Notes under the pieces: model-generated | The model's database searches: none | What the model saw: only the letters and a program-made list of their open reading frames with translations | Told to the model about the DNA's origin: nothing | Translations under genes and position numbers: made by a program | DNA from: Agelaius tricolor | Taxonomy: Eukaryota; Chordata; Aves; Passeriformes; Icteridae | Length of the DNA stretch: 64,000 nt | Assembly (NCBI GenBank): GCA_023055355.1 | Contig: JALJCS010000022.1 | Span: 11,167,501 to 11,231,500 of the forward strand | Direction: 5' to 3' | In this document: positions 34,356 through 47,936 of the stretch, in pieces | How the letters are laid out: every line of letters begins with the position of its first letter | Position numbering within the stretch: position 1 is the first letter of the stretch

Positions 34356-37300
34356 GTAAGTTGTTTACTGCTACCTTCTGCTCTTGTGCTGGCGGTTAAA
34401 TATTTTGGGAGAATGAAGAATTAAAACAGAAACTTGGCATTTGATTTCAAACCAGCTTTTTTTATCTCTGCATTTCCATTTTAAAAAGTAAGCCAAATGT
34501 AGAGGTTCCTGAAATAGCACCTGCTGAGAGAGGCTGTGAAGTTCATCCATAATCTGAACAGGGTTAGATGTGTCTCAAGTGTACTTGGACTTTTTTGACC
34601 TTTTGTAGAAATGGATATTCTTGTAACCAAATCCTGTTGTTCCATGTAATTGTCAAAAGGTGGAAAAATCATAAAGCCAATCTACAGGACACGAGTGCAT
34701 ATAGTACTGTAAAAAATGCCATTAATGGATAATTAAAATTACTTTTCTTTTTGCTATGGCAAGACATGCTCTGTAGAGGCAGCAGCTGCAGCTTGGGAGT
34801 ATTTGTAAACAGTGTAGAGCTTGCAACAGTACAAGATGCTCTGTCAGATGTTAAAAATAACACCAAAATATGTAGCTCCAAGAAACTGCATGTGTAATAC
34901 TGACCTTGAAAGTAATAATGTTGTATTAATACACATACTGTGTTGTAAATGTTTACAGGCTTTCTGAAAGTATTTTTGAAGTCAGCTGCTTCGAAAAACA
35001 TTCAAATAGCAATTTTGTTTTGTATTTTAGTGCTTTCCTAAGGAAATGCTGGATAATTCTCGCAGTGCTGTTAAAGAACAGAGCCATGTGAGAGCAGGGT
35101 TTTCTTCAGTTATTGACCTTGTGAGTTAACTCCTGTGCTGTAGCTTCCCAGAAGCAGATATCGCGTGCCCCAGCATACAAGCAGGTTCAACACTTGAAAT
35201 ATGCAACTATTTTTAGAGTAAAACACTTCATTTGAAACTCTGGCTCCACTAGTATGTCTCATGCTGTTCCTTAATGTTTCACAAAGTCACTTCATGGTTG
35301 TTGTAATCAAAAAGCTAATTAGTGGAGCTGCTTTGTTTAACATATTTGATCAGGTGTAAATGTTTTTGTGGGTATGCTGTGTTTGGTTTCTCTGAGCTAA
35401 TAAATATTCTAGTTTATTTTTGTGTTGTGTGAGTAGTTAGACATGCACATTTCCTTTTGGAAAGAGATGCCTCAGTATTTCTTGATACCTCCAGTTCCTT
35501 ACAACCTTTTTTCCTTCTGAAATGAAGCAGCTGAAATTCTGCGTGGTATTTTTTAAGTTATTGAGTACCACAGGTCAGTTGTTGGAGGTTGTTCCTGTGC
35601 CTTACAAGGGTATTTATCTTGGATTCTGATAACAATTGTATTAAAAATATTTGGCTATTTTTTCCCTTTGGTTTTTCAAAAGTAATTTTTTTGAGTGTTC
35701 TAATGTTACTTGAAATATTTGACACTTTCTGATTTAACCTGTGTGGGAAGGGTTGTATTTATATTTAAGAACATGGGTTTGCAAGTATTTAATGTTGTTT
35801 GTGACTATATAGTTGTATATAAAACCCAAAACCATGTTCATGGAAGTTTTGTAATGCAATAATGATTTGGTCTGAAGGGATCTTGGTGAGAAAAGCAGAA
35901 TGCAGGTGGAGTTGTGTGCTGATTGTTACTGCTGCCTGCTGAAAGCTTTCATGGATTTCTCTCTCTAACTTAAACACCTCCTGTACTCCTGGGGGAGAGG
36001 GATGAGGGGGGCACAGGAAGCAGCAAACAAAGCTGGTAATTATCTGTCCTTTATCTCAGAATTTCATTTTATATATTGCAGATATAATTTATTTCCCCAA
36101 ATACTCCTTGTAATAGGAATAACCTTAGGAAGATTGATGGAGGTTGCACGGATTCTTTTGTGCTTGTCTCTGGTTGTTGTGTAGTGTATCTGTGCTACAA
36201 AAGTGCACCAGTTCAGCCAGTAATCATTAAAGCAATAAGCTGAATTTCTGCTTGTGATCTTAGTGTGACATACTTAAACCAGTTTAACTATCAGTTGAAT
36301 AATTTTGCCTAAAGCATCTGTTTTTACCATTGAAATCAAGTGGGTCACTGTTACTAAGTGAGTTCTGTTTGTTTGCCAGCTGGAACTCTTGGGAAGTTTT
36401 AGCTGAGCTGAACATTTGTCAGTCCTTAGCCAAGCAAAATTATAAAATAGGACAAGTTCATGTTAAATACCAAGTAAATTTGTGAACATTGATGACCAAG
36501 AGTTTGTGTGTTACCCTGCTCCATCTGACAGGTGGTGCCTAACAAGGATTGGGGGCTTCAGACTGAAACCTCCAAGTTTAAGATCAGTCAGTTGTGGAGG
36601 GTCCATTTGCTTTGAATCCATCTTTTGTAGGAGAGTTGTTAAAATGTTACCTTTTAAAGTTAGCCCTGAAGTTAAAAATAACGATTAAAGGAGTAGGAGG
36701 AATTCTTGGCAGAGTGGTTATTTTCTTTTCTCTTAGAAGATATTATCTGTCAGAAGGTACCAAGGAAAATGTCTGATACTTCAGGACAGCTGTTTGGTTG
36801 AACTCCCTCTTCACATCTCAACTCCAGTACAAAATTCTTTTTACTAGATTTTAAATTCAGTGTCAAATTTCATTAAAAAACACGTATCAGACTACTCTTT
36901 TCCACATCTGTTCTTTTTAGCTAAAACATGGAAAGATGTGTATAAAGCAGATTTAAGAAGAAGTGTGTGTTAGTATTGTTTTGTTTTGTTTTGTTGGAGG
37001 CATCCATTAATGCTTTTCCCACCCCAGTAAGTAAACGTGTCATCAAGGCTTCTGTTCCTTGCAAATCCAGGCTGGACAAAATGTGATGAGTGCAGCTCTT
37101 GCCTTTCAGCATGAATAGTTTCCTTGATGGAGGGTATTCCTTCCAAATCACAAGGATTAGTGGTATTCCCCCATTCAAACTCTGCCAGCAAATGTACTTG
37201 AATGTTGCCTTTTTTTATTGACTTGTTTTTTTCAGAGTGAGTGTATCTGTTGGGTGATTCTTTCTCAGAAAAATGAGATTTTAAACTGATTCATGTGGTT

Positions 37301-40300
37301 GAAATGGATTAAAATCCTAGCAGAAACTGGAGTAAGTGTGTCTTACTGGCTTCCTCCAAATGCCAATTTAAATTACAAATGGTTTCTGCAATGACACCAA
37401 TGTTTGCTACCACAGTGGCCTAGAACAAGATTAATGTTGAGTCCAAGGTGACTCATTTCTTAGGGGAGGGAACTGATGTGCACTTAAATTAAACTTTATT
37501 ACCTTTTCTATAACTTATGGTACCTGTGGCAGAGGTTGTCAGGCAGTCCTGGTGGCCTGTGGGAATGACAGAATGTGATGTACAGCCATCAGGAGTTCCT
37601 GTGGGGCCTGCTGAAGCTGCTTCCAGCTGGCTGTGGATTCAAGGAGTACAAATGGATGAGGATGGCTGTGCCTGTAAAACCTCTCTGGCATCCAGAGTTT
37701 GCTTGGGTGTTACCCTGGAGCTTCCCATCTCCTGGCACTTCAGGGCTGGGTTGGACAGTGGTGCTGGCAGAGTGTGTTTGCTGCAGGGCACTGCTGGGGA
37801 TTCTTGGGTTGTGAGTACAACTCCTGAGCTTGAGCTGCTAGATTTAAAAGTAAACTGCATTTCCTTCCCCTTTTCCTTTCTCCTCCCCCTGCTTGTCACC
37901 TGCTGCAAGAGTGTGTTCTTCTCTTGGGTCAGGTCAGTAAGGTGGGTAGTGCTGTCAGAGCTCCCTGTGGGGATGGTGCACACATTCTTAGCTCTGTGAA
38001 AGAAACCACTAAGAGTGTGTTTCTTAAACAAATCCAAAGTATTTAGAGCAATCTGTGATGAATCTTGTTTTGCAGTACATCCTTAAAAGGACTGTAACTT
38101 CATTCCTAGTATTCCTATTTATGTCTGCTTAGTTTTTCCTTTGTCAACTGTTTTATCTCTCCATTAGATTTTTGAATTAGTGCCAGATATGTTACCCAGG
38201 CCTTCAGAAAGCCTGTGGGCAAGGAGAGTCTCCCTGGCCAGACATTGGTATGGAGTTGGCTGGGCTGTGTCCCACGCTGCCCTGCAGCTCTGGGAGACAC
38301 AGGGGCACCTCCTGCTCTGTGTCCTGCACAGCCTCTGGCTCTTCTCTGAGTGTTCTAAAGGCAGCCTGAAGGAGCTGACATGAGCAAGGTGCTTTCAGCT
38401 GGCACTGCCCCCCAGAGTCATCCCAGGTGCCCCTTGCACCTGGCTATTTGAAAAGTATAGTCCTCCTGGCTATTTGAAAAGAAGCTGGATAGAAGGGATG
38501 TTTTTGTGGGAGGTGTGGGGGGTTTGTTTCTCTTTGCTGGTGTAGTGAGTTCAGACTGACTTCCTCATCACATCCAGGGTACAGCTGAACCTTGATGCTT
38601 CTGTTCATGCTGTGCAGTGGGAGTGGGGAGTGCCTGGGTGGAACAGGCTGGGCACCTGTCCTTGCTGCTGTCAGTCTGGGCTGGAGCTGTTCAGGGAGGT
38701 GCAGCATGGATCACTCACTGCCAGGCTGTGCCTGGGGACTCAGCCAGTGCCTGGTGGGAGTGGTACAGCCCAGCCTCCTTCCCTGTTCCCCCAGGACAGG
38801 GGCAAGCATGACTTTGCTGCTGGGCCAGTGATGTAAGATCACAACTCTCAGCGGGCTGGGAGAGCTCTGTGTAATGTCATCTGTGCCTTGGACAGCTGTC
38901 CTGTCACAAATGCTTTACATTTGTGTGTGTACATCTTTGAGACTGAGGAGAACTCTGCCTGCCTTACTCCCTGGCAGAAAATCATAGCTCCTTTTACTTT
39001 GGTCTCTTGACTACTTGTCTTAAACACTGTGATATTTTATGCTACAAATAATTGAATAATGATCAAGTTAAAACCAGTTATTTCAATTTCCCTTAGAAGC
39101 ACTGATGGTTAACTTTAATAATTAACTTTAATGATTTTCCACTGTCCAGCCTCCCTTTGGAGTACAACCCTGCAAGTAACAAGGGGTGTGGATGCCTCTG
39201 ACAGATTGGAGAGGGATAAGGACATCTTTAAACAGTTGTTCTTACATCTGTGCTGCTTTGTCTTGTGATGATACATTCAAAATGTACTACATGGATTGTG
39301 AGTAGGGAGAAGAGCTGTTTGCCTGGAACAAAGAGTAGCCAATATTCATGCTCTTCTGCATTGAATGGCTTCAGGTTTTAGGTACATGTCTTCTTGGAAC
39401 TATTTACTTCTTTTTTTAGCTAATGCAAGGTGCTGAGCTTGAAGAATCAAAAAAACCCTTAATATACAGAAGTCTCTGTGTCATTAGCTAGAGAGTGACC
39501 TGCTGTTGGTTGTGTACTCATACTGACAAGGGAGGCTCTGGAAATCCAAAAAGAGAAGGAACAGAAGGGTGTGTAAAAGGCCCAAAAAGGTTTTTCAGAC
39601 AACCCCTCTTTTTTATAAATTGATATGTCACATTTGCTTACAAAGCAATCTGTCCTTCAGGACAAATTCTTCCTTGGATGAAATTGTGAGTCACTTACTA
39701 TCAATAAAACTTCATTTATGGCCACCTGGTGTGCCCCTGGTGGAGCTGGAAGAGCCTGAGGGCTGACTCAGCTCCAGAAAATGCCACAGGTCCTCAGCAG
39801 TCTGTGTTAGAGAAGAAGAGATTCTTAACAGGTGTCAGAATTAGGTTTTAGTGGGTCAGTTGATCAGCCTCTCACTTGCTGGCACTTAAACCAATCTTAG
39901 GATTAGTCCTTAGATGAGTAAATGAGAGAGAGCATATATGTGACAGACCACTTGCAGTTGTATCTGTGGCAGAAGAGAAGCAGCACAGGGCTCTGTGTCT
40001 GATCTGTTTTACAGCAGGAGCTGTCTCCACTTCTGACTTCTAAAATGTAGAACTTGGTTGTTTGAGCAATTTGCCTTCTCTTGCCAGGCAGTTGAAGGCA
40101 TTGTCCCACACGGGAGGCCCAGTGACCTCTTTAAGATGAAATGTTTCCTTTTGCAGTCTGCTCAGATGGAAGATGGTTATTGCAGGCATTGCTGCCTTCT
40201 TGAACCCCAGAAATCCCTAATCCCAGGTTGTTCTTTGGATACTCACAACTGCAGCAGTCTGCTGAAAGAATTTCATTACTGCATTTGCAGCTTGTGCCAG

Positions 40301-43300
40301 CCAGTGCCCCACAACTATCAGAAAGGTACTGAAGTAAATAAAGGCTGTGCTGTGGTATTTTCCTTGGGGATTTTTCTGTCTGGCTGTTCTGAAGCCACTG
40401 GAAAAGTGCTGTAAGGGAAAAGAGGACTTGGTTTTCTAGAAATGCTTGTAAGCCTATCTTGCATATTTTTCAAGTTTCTATAACTGCACTAAACCAAATA
40501 AATATTTACATGTTCTAAAGAATAAACTTAGTAGCACCTTAAGCTGAAATAGTTTGGTTTTAGCAGCTAATTCTTATTTAATATGAGGATAATATTGACA
40601 TCTAATAAAGAAGAGGTTGTAAAAGTTGTAGGAGGATCAGGATAGTAAGAGTTGTAATTGGGTGATTAATATATATTTAAATTTAGTCTTTTGAAATACC
40701 CTTCTTAATTTCTATCATCTAATATATACTAAGATTGCAAATGTCTGATCTGTGCTGTTTTTAAGAGGCAGAGCTTTGCTAGAAGAAGAAAAAAACCTTG
40801 GCTCCTGATGCTGTGCAAGTCTTCCAATAAGAGGAAATGCCTGAATTGCAAAATGGGAGCACAGTTCAATCTGTAAATGCAGAATTCTGACTTGCACTTG
40901 TATTTTCTCATGGCATTCTGTCTTCTCCCTTAGGATGTCAGACCATAGTCAGACATTTTACATTGGGCCAAGCAGAATTTTAGGGGTACACACAAAGACT
41001 GGTGCACTCAGGGGCAACAGCAAAGGGACATTTCTGGAGTCCCCTTTAAAGGAAAGCTGTGGTTGTGTGGATCAGGAGCAGGCACTGAGTCACTGGGATG
41101 TGTTTGCATTTGTGCTGCTCTTGAAGCCAATCAGGGCTGTGCCCTCACAAGGGTTTGAGCTCCTGGAGGCTCCTGGCTGTTCTGGGAACCATCTTAAGGC
41201 AAATGCCACTCTTCCTTTTGACATTTTACCAGTCTGGGGAATGCAGTGGGTGTCAGTGGGGAATAATCCAACTGGCACAGGACACAATTCAGGCTGCTTG
41301 TGTAAGTAATGAGGCACTTCTGTGTTGTGAAATGCTGGGAATTATAACATCAGTAAATATTTCTGTAGTATTTCTCATAAACAGTGGGGATTTTGAGCTC
41401 TATTTAAATAGACTTAATGAATTGGAGGCTCTGGCTCATCCCACAGAAATCAAAGCCTTTGTAGGAATGTGCCTCCTATTGTCAATACAAGCATATTCAG
41501 GTCTCATTTTAGTATGGTGATACTGAATTTCAGAATTGCAGGCTTGGTGCACGTAGACAAATTCACCTTATGGTTTTGGGGCAAGATTTGTGTTTTCTGG
41601 TTCATGTTTCTAACAGTCAGCCTGTTACCAGTCACTGTTACATTTTGTGTTCACTGCTGCCTTGGGTTGTATGGACTGGCACTGTAAGCAGGGTGCCATG
41701 TGATTGTGGTGCTGTCAGGAATTTTCCCTGGTCTTCTGAAGTGGCTACATGGAGTAGATATTTGGTAGAACAGGTAAAGAGAAATGTTAACTTCTTGCTG
41801 TGGCTCAGAGGGGCCAAGGAGCCGTGTAATGCCCAAGGAGTATCAGCCCTTTGAGTTGGACTAGACAAACAAAAACTTCCTGATGCTTCCCCCTGCTATA
41901 AAGAGTGATTTAAACCTGTTTGGATTAAAAAACAGAGGATGACCGGATAGTATCCATGCCCACAGTCACATTGCCATCTCTCCATGAGCTGTAGCTGTGC
42001 TGGTTTGTATCATAAAGCACACCAACCCTATACCTAAAATACTACTAAAAATACATTTCTTTATTTTTTTTTTTAAATAAGGCCTAGAAAGCATACTCAG
42101 TTTGCCTGGTTTGGATGTATTACTTGATCTTGAGCTTAAGCTTCATCAGCAAAGTTTAGAAATGTGCTTTTTAACTGACAGCTTATATAACAATTTTAGT
42201 AATTCTAGGACATGGGGCTTTGAGGAATGTCAAGTATTGCAAGACGTGGGAATAAAGTTCCAGAACTGGCAGTGCTGCATGGAGCACATGTCACTGATCT
42301 GGATCCTTATTGCAGCTTGTAGTAGTTGGTGCTTGAAAAAGGCATTGCCAAACCTCATGTGACCACCTCAGCATCAGCCTTGGATCTCAGTTGTTGCTGA
42401 GGTTTGATGAAGAGTGGGATGATAATAAGCAGCTGAGGGTGGGGGACTGGAAGAACAATTAAAATGATGAATTTCCCAGTAGTAGGCTGTAGTAAAATGT
42501 ACTGCTTGACAGGCTGGCTGGAATGTGGTTTGGGTCTGATCATCTGTCACCAAAAGATCATTTTAGGGATATTTGTTTGAATTTTGAAATCAGTTGTGGG
42601 TATTTGGATTCTCAGAGTGGCCACCTGCCAGTCTTGGGTGGTCTTTGGTGTATTTGTCTTGGGGAATGTGGTGGAAGGTGCAGATGTGGTAACAGGAGTC
42701 TCCCCTGTGTAGTAGGAGTAGTTAAAATTCAAAAAGGGCTGATGTGCCTATTGGCCTTTAACAAGGTGCTTCTCCTAAATTAATGTAACAATAAAAAAAT
42801 AAGGATATCATAAGATAGCAGAGAACTCGCTGTTCTATCAAGTTTCTTCTTTCCTCTGATTCTTGGCTTTGCCAGAGCTGTGGTATAACTTGTTTTAAGA
42901 GGGCAGGTCATGAGAAATTTGATTTGTTATCTGGATACACATACACATCTACACACACACACACAAAATACCAGTTTGGAGTAGTTGCTTGGAATGATCA
43001 TTGCAACAGCCATGAGGAATTGCCTTACCAGTGGCAGAAATGTTGCTTGCATGGAAATAAAGTTCTACACTTGGCACTTCTGACTCCTACAGAGCAAGAA
43101 CTAAAATTGGACAGACAAAACTCATCTGGGGAGAGCACACAGGCAGGCACTGAATGAGAGAGTAGTGCCTGAGAGGAACAGGAATGTCTTCTTTACAGGA
43201 GACAGACACATGCAGCACAAAACTAAAAAATACTGTCTGTGTGGTTTTCCTTCTGCCCTGGCCTGTTAGGACTTTGGAATGAGTGGGTAGATACTGTATG

Positions 43301-46300
43301 ATTAAAATTTGCAGTTGAATTGTTGTTCTGGAACTTCTCTGCTTCAGACCACTGTTGAATAATCAAACTGTTATCTGTGGAGGCTTACACAGCACAGCTG
43401 ATAACTTAGTAGAGAAATGTCTTGCGCTGATAATCTATTTTCCTCGTGTTTCTTCTTCTTTATAATCTCAGCATTCCAAATGATAGTTTTTGGCTGAGCT
43501 AAGAATGCTTTTCTAAATCCTGGATTAACCAGCAAGCCAGTGGTTAGTGTGCTTCTCTGCTAGCAGCCATTTCAATTTGTTGTGTTGGAGTTTTTTTAAT
43601 TTTGGTAGGGGATTTTTACTTGTTTGGGATGAGGGGGTGGGAAGTGTTGTGGTTTTTTCCTTTTTTTATTTAATTTCATGTCCTGAGTGGGAGTGATTGT
43701 CCTGACTGGGTTTGATGACCTTTCCTGTTCATCAGCTTTTCTGTCTTGGTGAGCAAATGAAGTGAAGGATGGAGTTGGGTCTCAGTCTCCAGCCTCCACT
43801 CAGCTGCTGCCTCTCAGGAGCTGGGAAGGAGGTTTAGCTGCAGAAAATAGGGCCAGGGTTTTCTCATTTGTCACCTGTGCTCTTCTCTGCTTGAGCTGCT
43901 GCAACAAGGGCTGCTTCTCAGGAGTGAGATTCTATTTACTGCTCCAGTAAAGATGGCTTTAGGGACACTATTCTGTTTCCTCAGTTCAGCACTGCACTGT
44001 TCTCTCGTGGACCACGCACCTAAAATAGAATATATTTGAAGGAATTTCTAAATTTAGGAAGTCTTATATTGGAACAGATCCTGTTAGCAGCTCCACATCT
44101 TACTGATGGTGTATTCTGATAATTGCAGCTAAAGAATACATTCAGCATGATTGGTCTTGATAGGAAGCATGGTACATAAATCAAGATTTCCAGGGACTTT
44201 AGAAGATGTTGGGTCATTTATTGTTCCTCTCATCTTGCTCTAGAAGGTACACACAGTGTATTTAATTTTTCTTTAATTCAGTTTTAATAGAGTATCCTGA
44301 GTGAAACTCTCAGGCTCCATTAGTAGCAGAGATGATGAGCTGAAGAGAAAAAATTATGCTTTGTACCATTTGTACTGTTTGGAAAAAATAAAACTTTCAG
44401 TCCAAAAACCTTTTAATAGATCCTATTTCTATGATCTGGTAATTGGTGATAAAATAATCAAACAAATCTCTTTACTCTGAAGAAATTACTTTCTCTCTGG
44501 TCAAATGAAATGCTCATGTCTGTGTTACTGCTGGTGTTTCATCATGGGTCCACTTCTGAGCTGCCTTTTGATCTCTTTTCTACCTAGTGTGGGTAGTAGA
44601 AATGGTCTGAGATATGAGGTAAGTGTAAATATTTTGTAGGCTTCTGCCTAAAATAATAAAAATTGGGCAAGTTTCTTGCTATGCAGCTGATGATCATCTG
44701 TTTGGCCTGTAACAGCACAGCTACAGGTGAGCTGTGAGATGAGGTGGCTTGTTCCAGAATGGCTCCCTGGTGTCTGAAATGGGCTGTGTGTTGTTTCTCT
44801 GCCCTCAGGAGTTGTGGAAGGTGATTTGGCTGCTGTGGAAGCCTACAAGTCATCCGGAGGGGACATTGCCCGGCAGCTGACGGCGGACGAGGTGCGGCTG
44901 CTGAACCGCCCGTCCGCCTTCGACGTGGGCTACACCCTCGTGCACCTGGCCATCCGCTTCCAGAGGCAGGACATGCTGGCCATCCTCCTCACTGAGGTGA
45001 GCTCCCCTGGCCCTTGCAGCCATGGAGCAGCACTGTAGGGAGCTGCACCCCGTGTGCAGCCAGTGGCACCAGCTCTGCTTTGTGCTGGGTGTGGAATTCA
45101 CGTGAATTGCCGCCTTGTGCCTTGGATTTCTCCTCAAGGAGTGAGTTTGCTTTAAGAGACTCCCTTGTGATGGTCCTGAGGATGTTCAGTTTTCTCATTA
45201 ATGAACAGTCTTGGCACGTGTTGGGACTTTACTGGCAGTGGAAGTGAGCTATTGTGAGGCTTCCTGTGCTCTGGGTGAGGGAGAGGAAATGCTCTCAAAG
45301 CAAAGCACTGACATCAATGACAGTGCAGTTTATTCTGAGTTTGTTAATGAGTAAGTCTACCTGGGCTGGCTTTCCTGGCTTTTGTGGCAGCTTCTCTTCC
45401 AGAGAGGCAAATTTCTTGCTTTGCAAAATTGCTGCATTTTTTTCTATTCCTTGCCCATTTTATAGACTGACTGGTTTCTCTGTTTTGCTCTTCCACGTTC
45501 CATTGTGCCACCTCACTTCTGGTGACCTCTGCTCTTCTCCATCTTTGCCCTGTAAATAATTCTGTTACTTCTTTTGTCTGTTTCCCTAAACTCAGACTTT
45601 TGGTTCCTCACCTGATTAAGGCCAGATTTTTATTCTGCCTCCTTCCCTGATGCTTAGTGCAATTCTGAAAGCTGCTGTTTGCCTACAAAGCACATAAAGA
45701 TGATGGAATGCTCAATGTTGAATAATTAAAAAGAGTAGATGAAGCAAGACAAATGTAGCTAAAGCCTTGAGTATATATTTATATATGACTAATATCAGCA
45801 GCTTTGTGCTGCTTACATAACTCTGTGTGGATGGAGTTACATGTTTTAAAACAAGTTAATTTACTGCAATACTGTCTTAGATATTTTTGTGTTTGGTTTT
45901 GTTTCAGTGCCTAGGAATACTGACTCATCTTGTAATTTCTGGAAATGCTTAGTAGTGTTTGAGCCCCAGTGATAATTTCTAGGATATGAATGAGTGAAAA
46001 TGCAGGTCTTAAAGGTGCTTTTTTTTATATGCATCTGGTGTCATCCCTGTGCCACTTGTCCTTCATCATTGATTGGGTTTCTGCTGCCAGTGATGACTAG
46101 AACTGGAGAAATTTAACTGTCTTAGCTTCATAGTTTTTGGGAATATTGTAGGAAACTGTCTTGTGCAGTGCTAATAAAGTTTTGTTGAAGCTAGACTTGA
46201 CTCATGCATGAGATTCGAGATTGTTGTTATTATGAGCTCTTACCTATTGTTTTCCTCTTTTTCAGCTGGGAGTGGTCACCTTTTAACTCACTTCTTCAAT

Positions 46301-47905
46301 TTAAAGATGTTTTTAACCAGATCTTCGTTATCATTTCCATGACAAATGAGACATTTCATTAAGAGTCACTAAACTTCAGATTTTCCAGGGTGCCAGCTCT
46401 CTTGCATTCCTTGCTAACCAAAAACTCTCTGCTGGTGGTCATCCCTCCCAAATCCCTTATATTGAGTGGGATGATCCTGAGTGCAGGAACTGTATTGTTT
46501 TACAGGTGTCCCAGCATGCAGCCAAGTGCATTCCTGCCATGGTGTGTCCAGAGGTCACGGAGCAGATCCGCCGTGAAATTGCTGCATCTCTGCATCAGCG
46601 CAAGGGAGACTTTGCTTGCTATTTTCTGACTGACCTTGTGACGTTTACCTTGCCTGCAGGTAGCTACAAAACCCTTCTTCCTGCTGGAAGATTTTATTGC
46701 TTGGCCACTAGTTGAAAGTTAGGTATCTTGACTTTTTGGAGGTGATGTGTGTGTAGGTTTTATTCATTGAGAGCCTTACTAATTTATTTATTAAGAGTTT
46801 TATTTATTAAGACCTATTTTATTAGGTCAGATTTAGCAGTTGAATTTGGTTACTCAGTATTTGCACACTTCAGTCCATACATTGTTCCTGTGAACTGAGC
46901 ATCTGTTGTCCTACTTAAGACATGAAGAAATAGAAGAAAAGTGGTGTGTTCTAAGAAAAAGCTGTGTTTAAAGTGAAGATTGGAGCCCAGACATTTCTGG
47001 TCCATGATGTGACTTTTCACATGGCTATTTTAGCTTCCAGTCCTTGCTGTTGAGGCCCAGAGCTGTTTTATACCTAGTTGTAGCAATAGCACTTTTTGAA
47101 TACTTTTGAGGTGCTCTGAGATCAAGAGAATGTTTACCTATTAACAAGGAGCTATTAGAAGACTTTTAAACTTCAAAAGCTGTTTCCTTTAATAGAAGTG
47201 CTACCACTAGTCAGAAAACGTGCAGCTGCAAACTGTGCCAGTCACCAGATCTGTTTGTCTTTTTTATAAAACATGGCAAGAATTCTATTTGGAGCCCCTT
47301 TGGTCGAGTGTTACCTCATCTCCTCTACAAAATTCTGGATAATATTTACCACTTGTGCACCTGTCTGAGGTGCTGTATTCAGTTGTACTCTGTGGGTTGT
47401 GTGTGAGAGGCACAGGGGGTGTCTGGGAGAGGAAAATTTCATGGCTTTTTAGGGGAGAGAGGGGAAAGAGGCAACAAGGATTTCTTAACATGTGAGAAAT
47501 GTTCTCTCCAGAGCTTAAGAATTTGTTTAGTATTTTCAAGAGAGACATCTTAAAGCACTGTGCAGATTTTTGACTCATGTAATAGCTGGTTAGTAATTAA
47601 AAAATAAAGCTGTTCAAAAGCTTTTATGCATCAAGATTTTCCACTTTCCTCACACTTTGCCAACTGCACATCTTTTGCAGTTTGGCTCCAGAGAGCATTT
47701 CCAAGCATAGAAATATAAATCACACAATCCTGCTCAGATATTACCTCAACAATGTAGTTTAGGAATCAGTTTCCACTCGACCTTTCAGATTAACAGACTG
47801 GATCCTCCTGAAAAGCAAATGCTTGGATATTAGAGAGCCAAGCTTTTACATTGATTACTGGTCACTGCAAGCAGTTTTAGCTTAAAAAGCCTCAATCAAT
47901 CATAC

Positions 47906-47936
<31 letters not shown>

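Noticed and set aside
34356..34399. Truncated 285-residue TRABID isoform by reading into intron 2
   Set aside because: The donor GTAAGT is strong and no AATAAA follows nearby, so the extension is a frame accident.
39255..39330. C-box-like GTGATGA suggesting an intronic C/D snoRNA
   Set aside because: No D box CTGA at suitable distance and no terminal stem.
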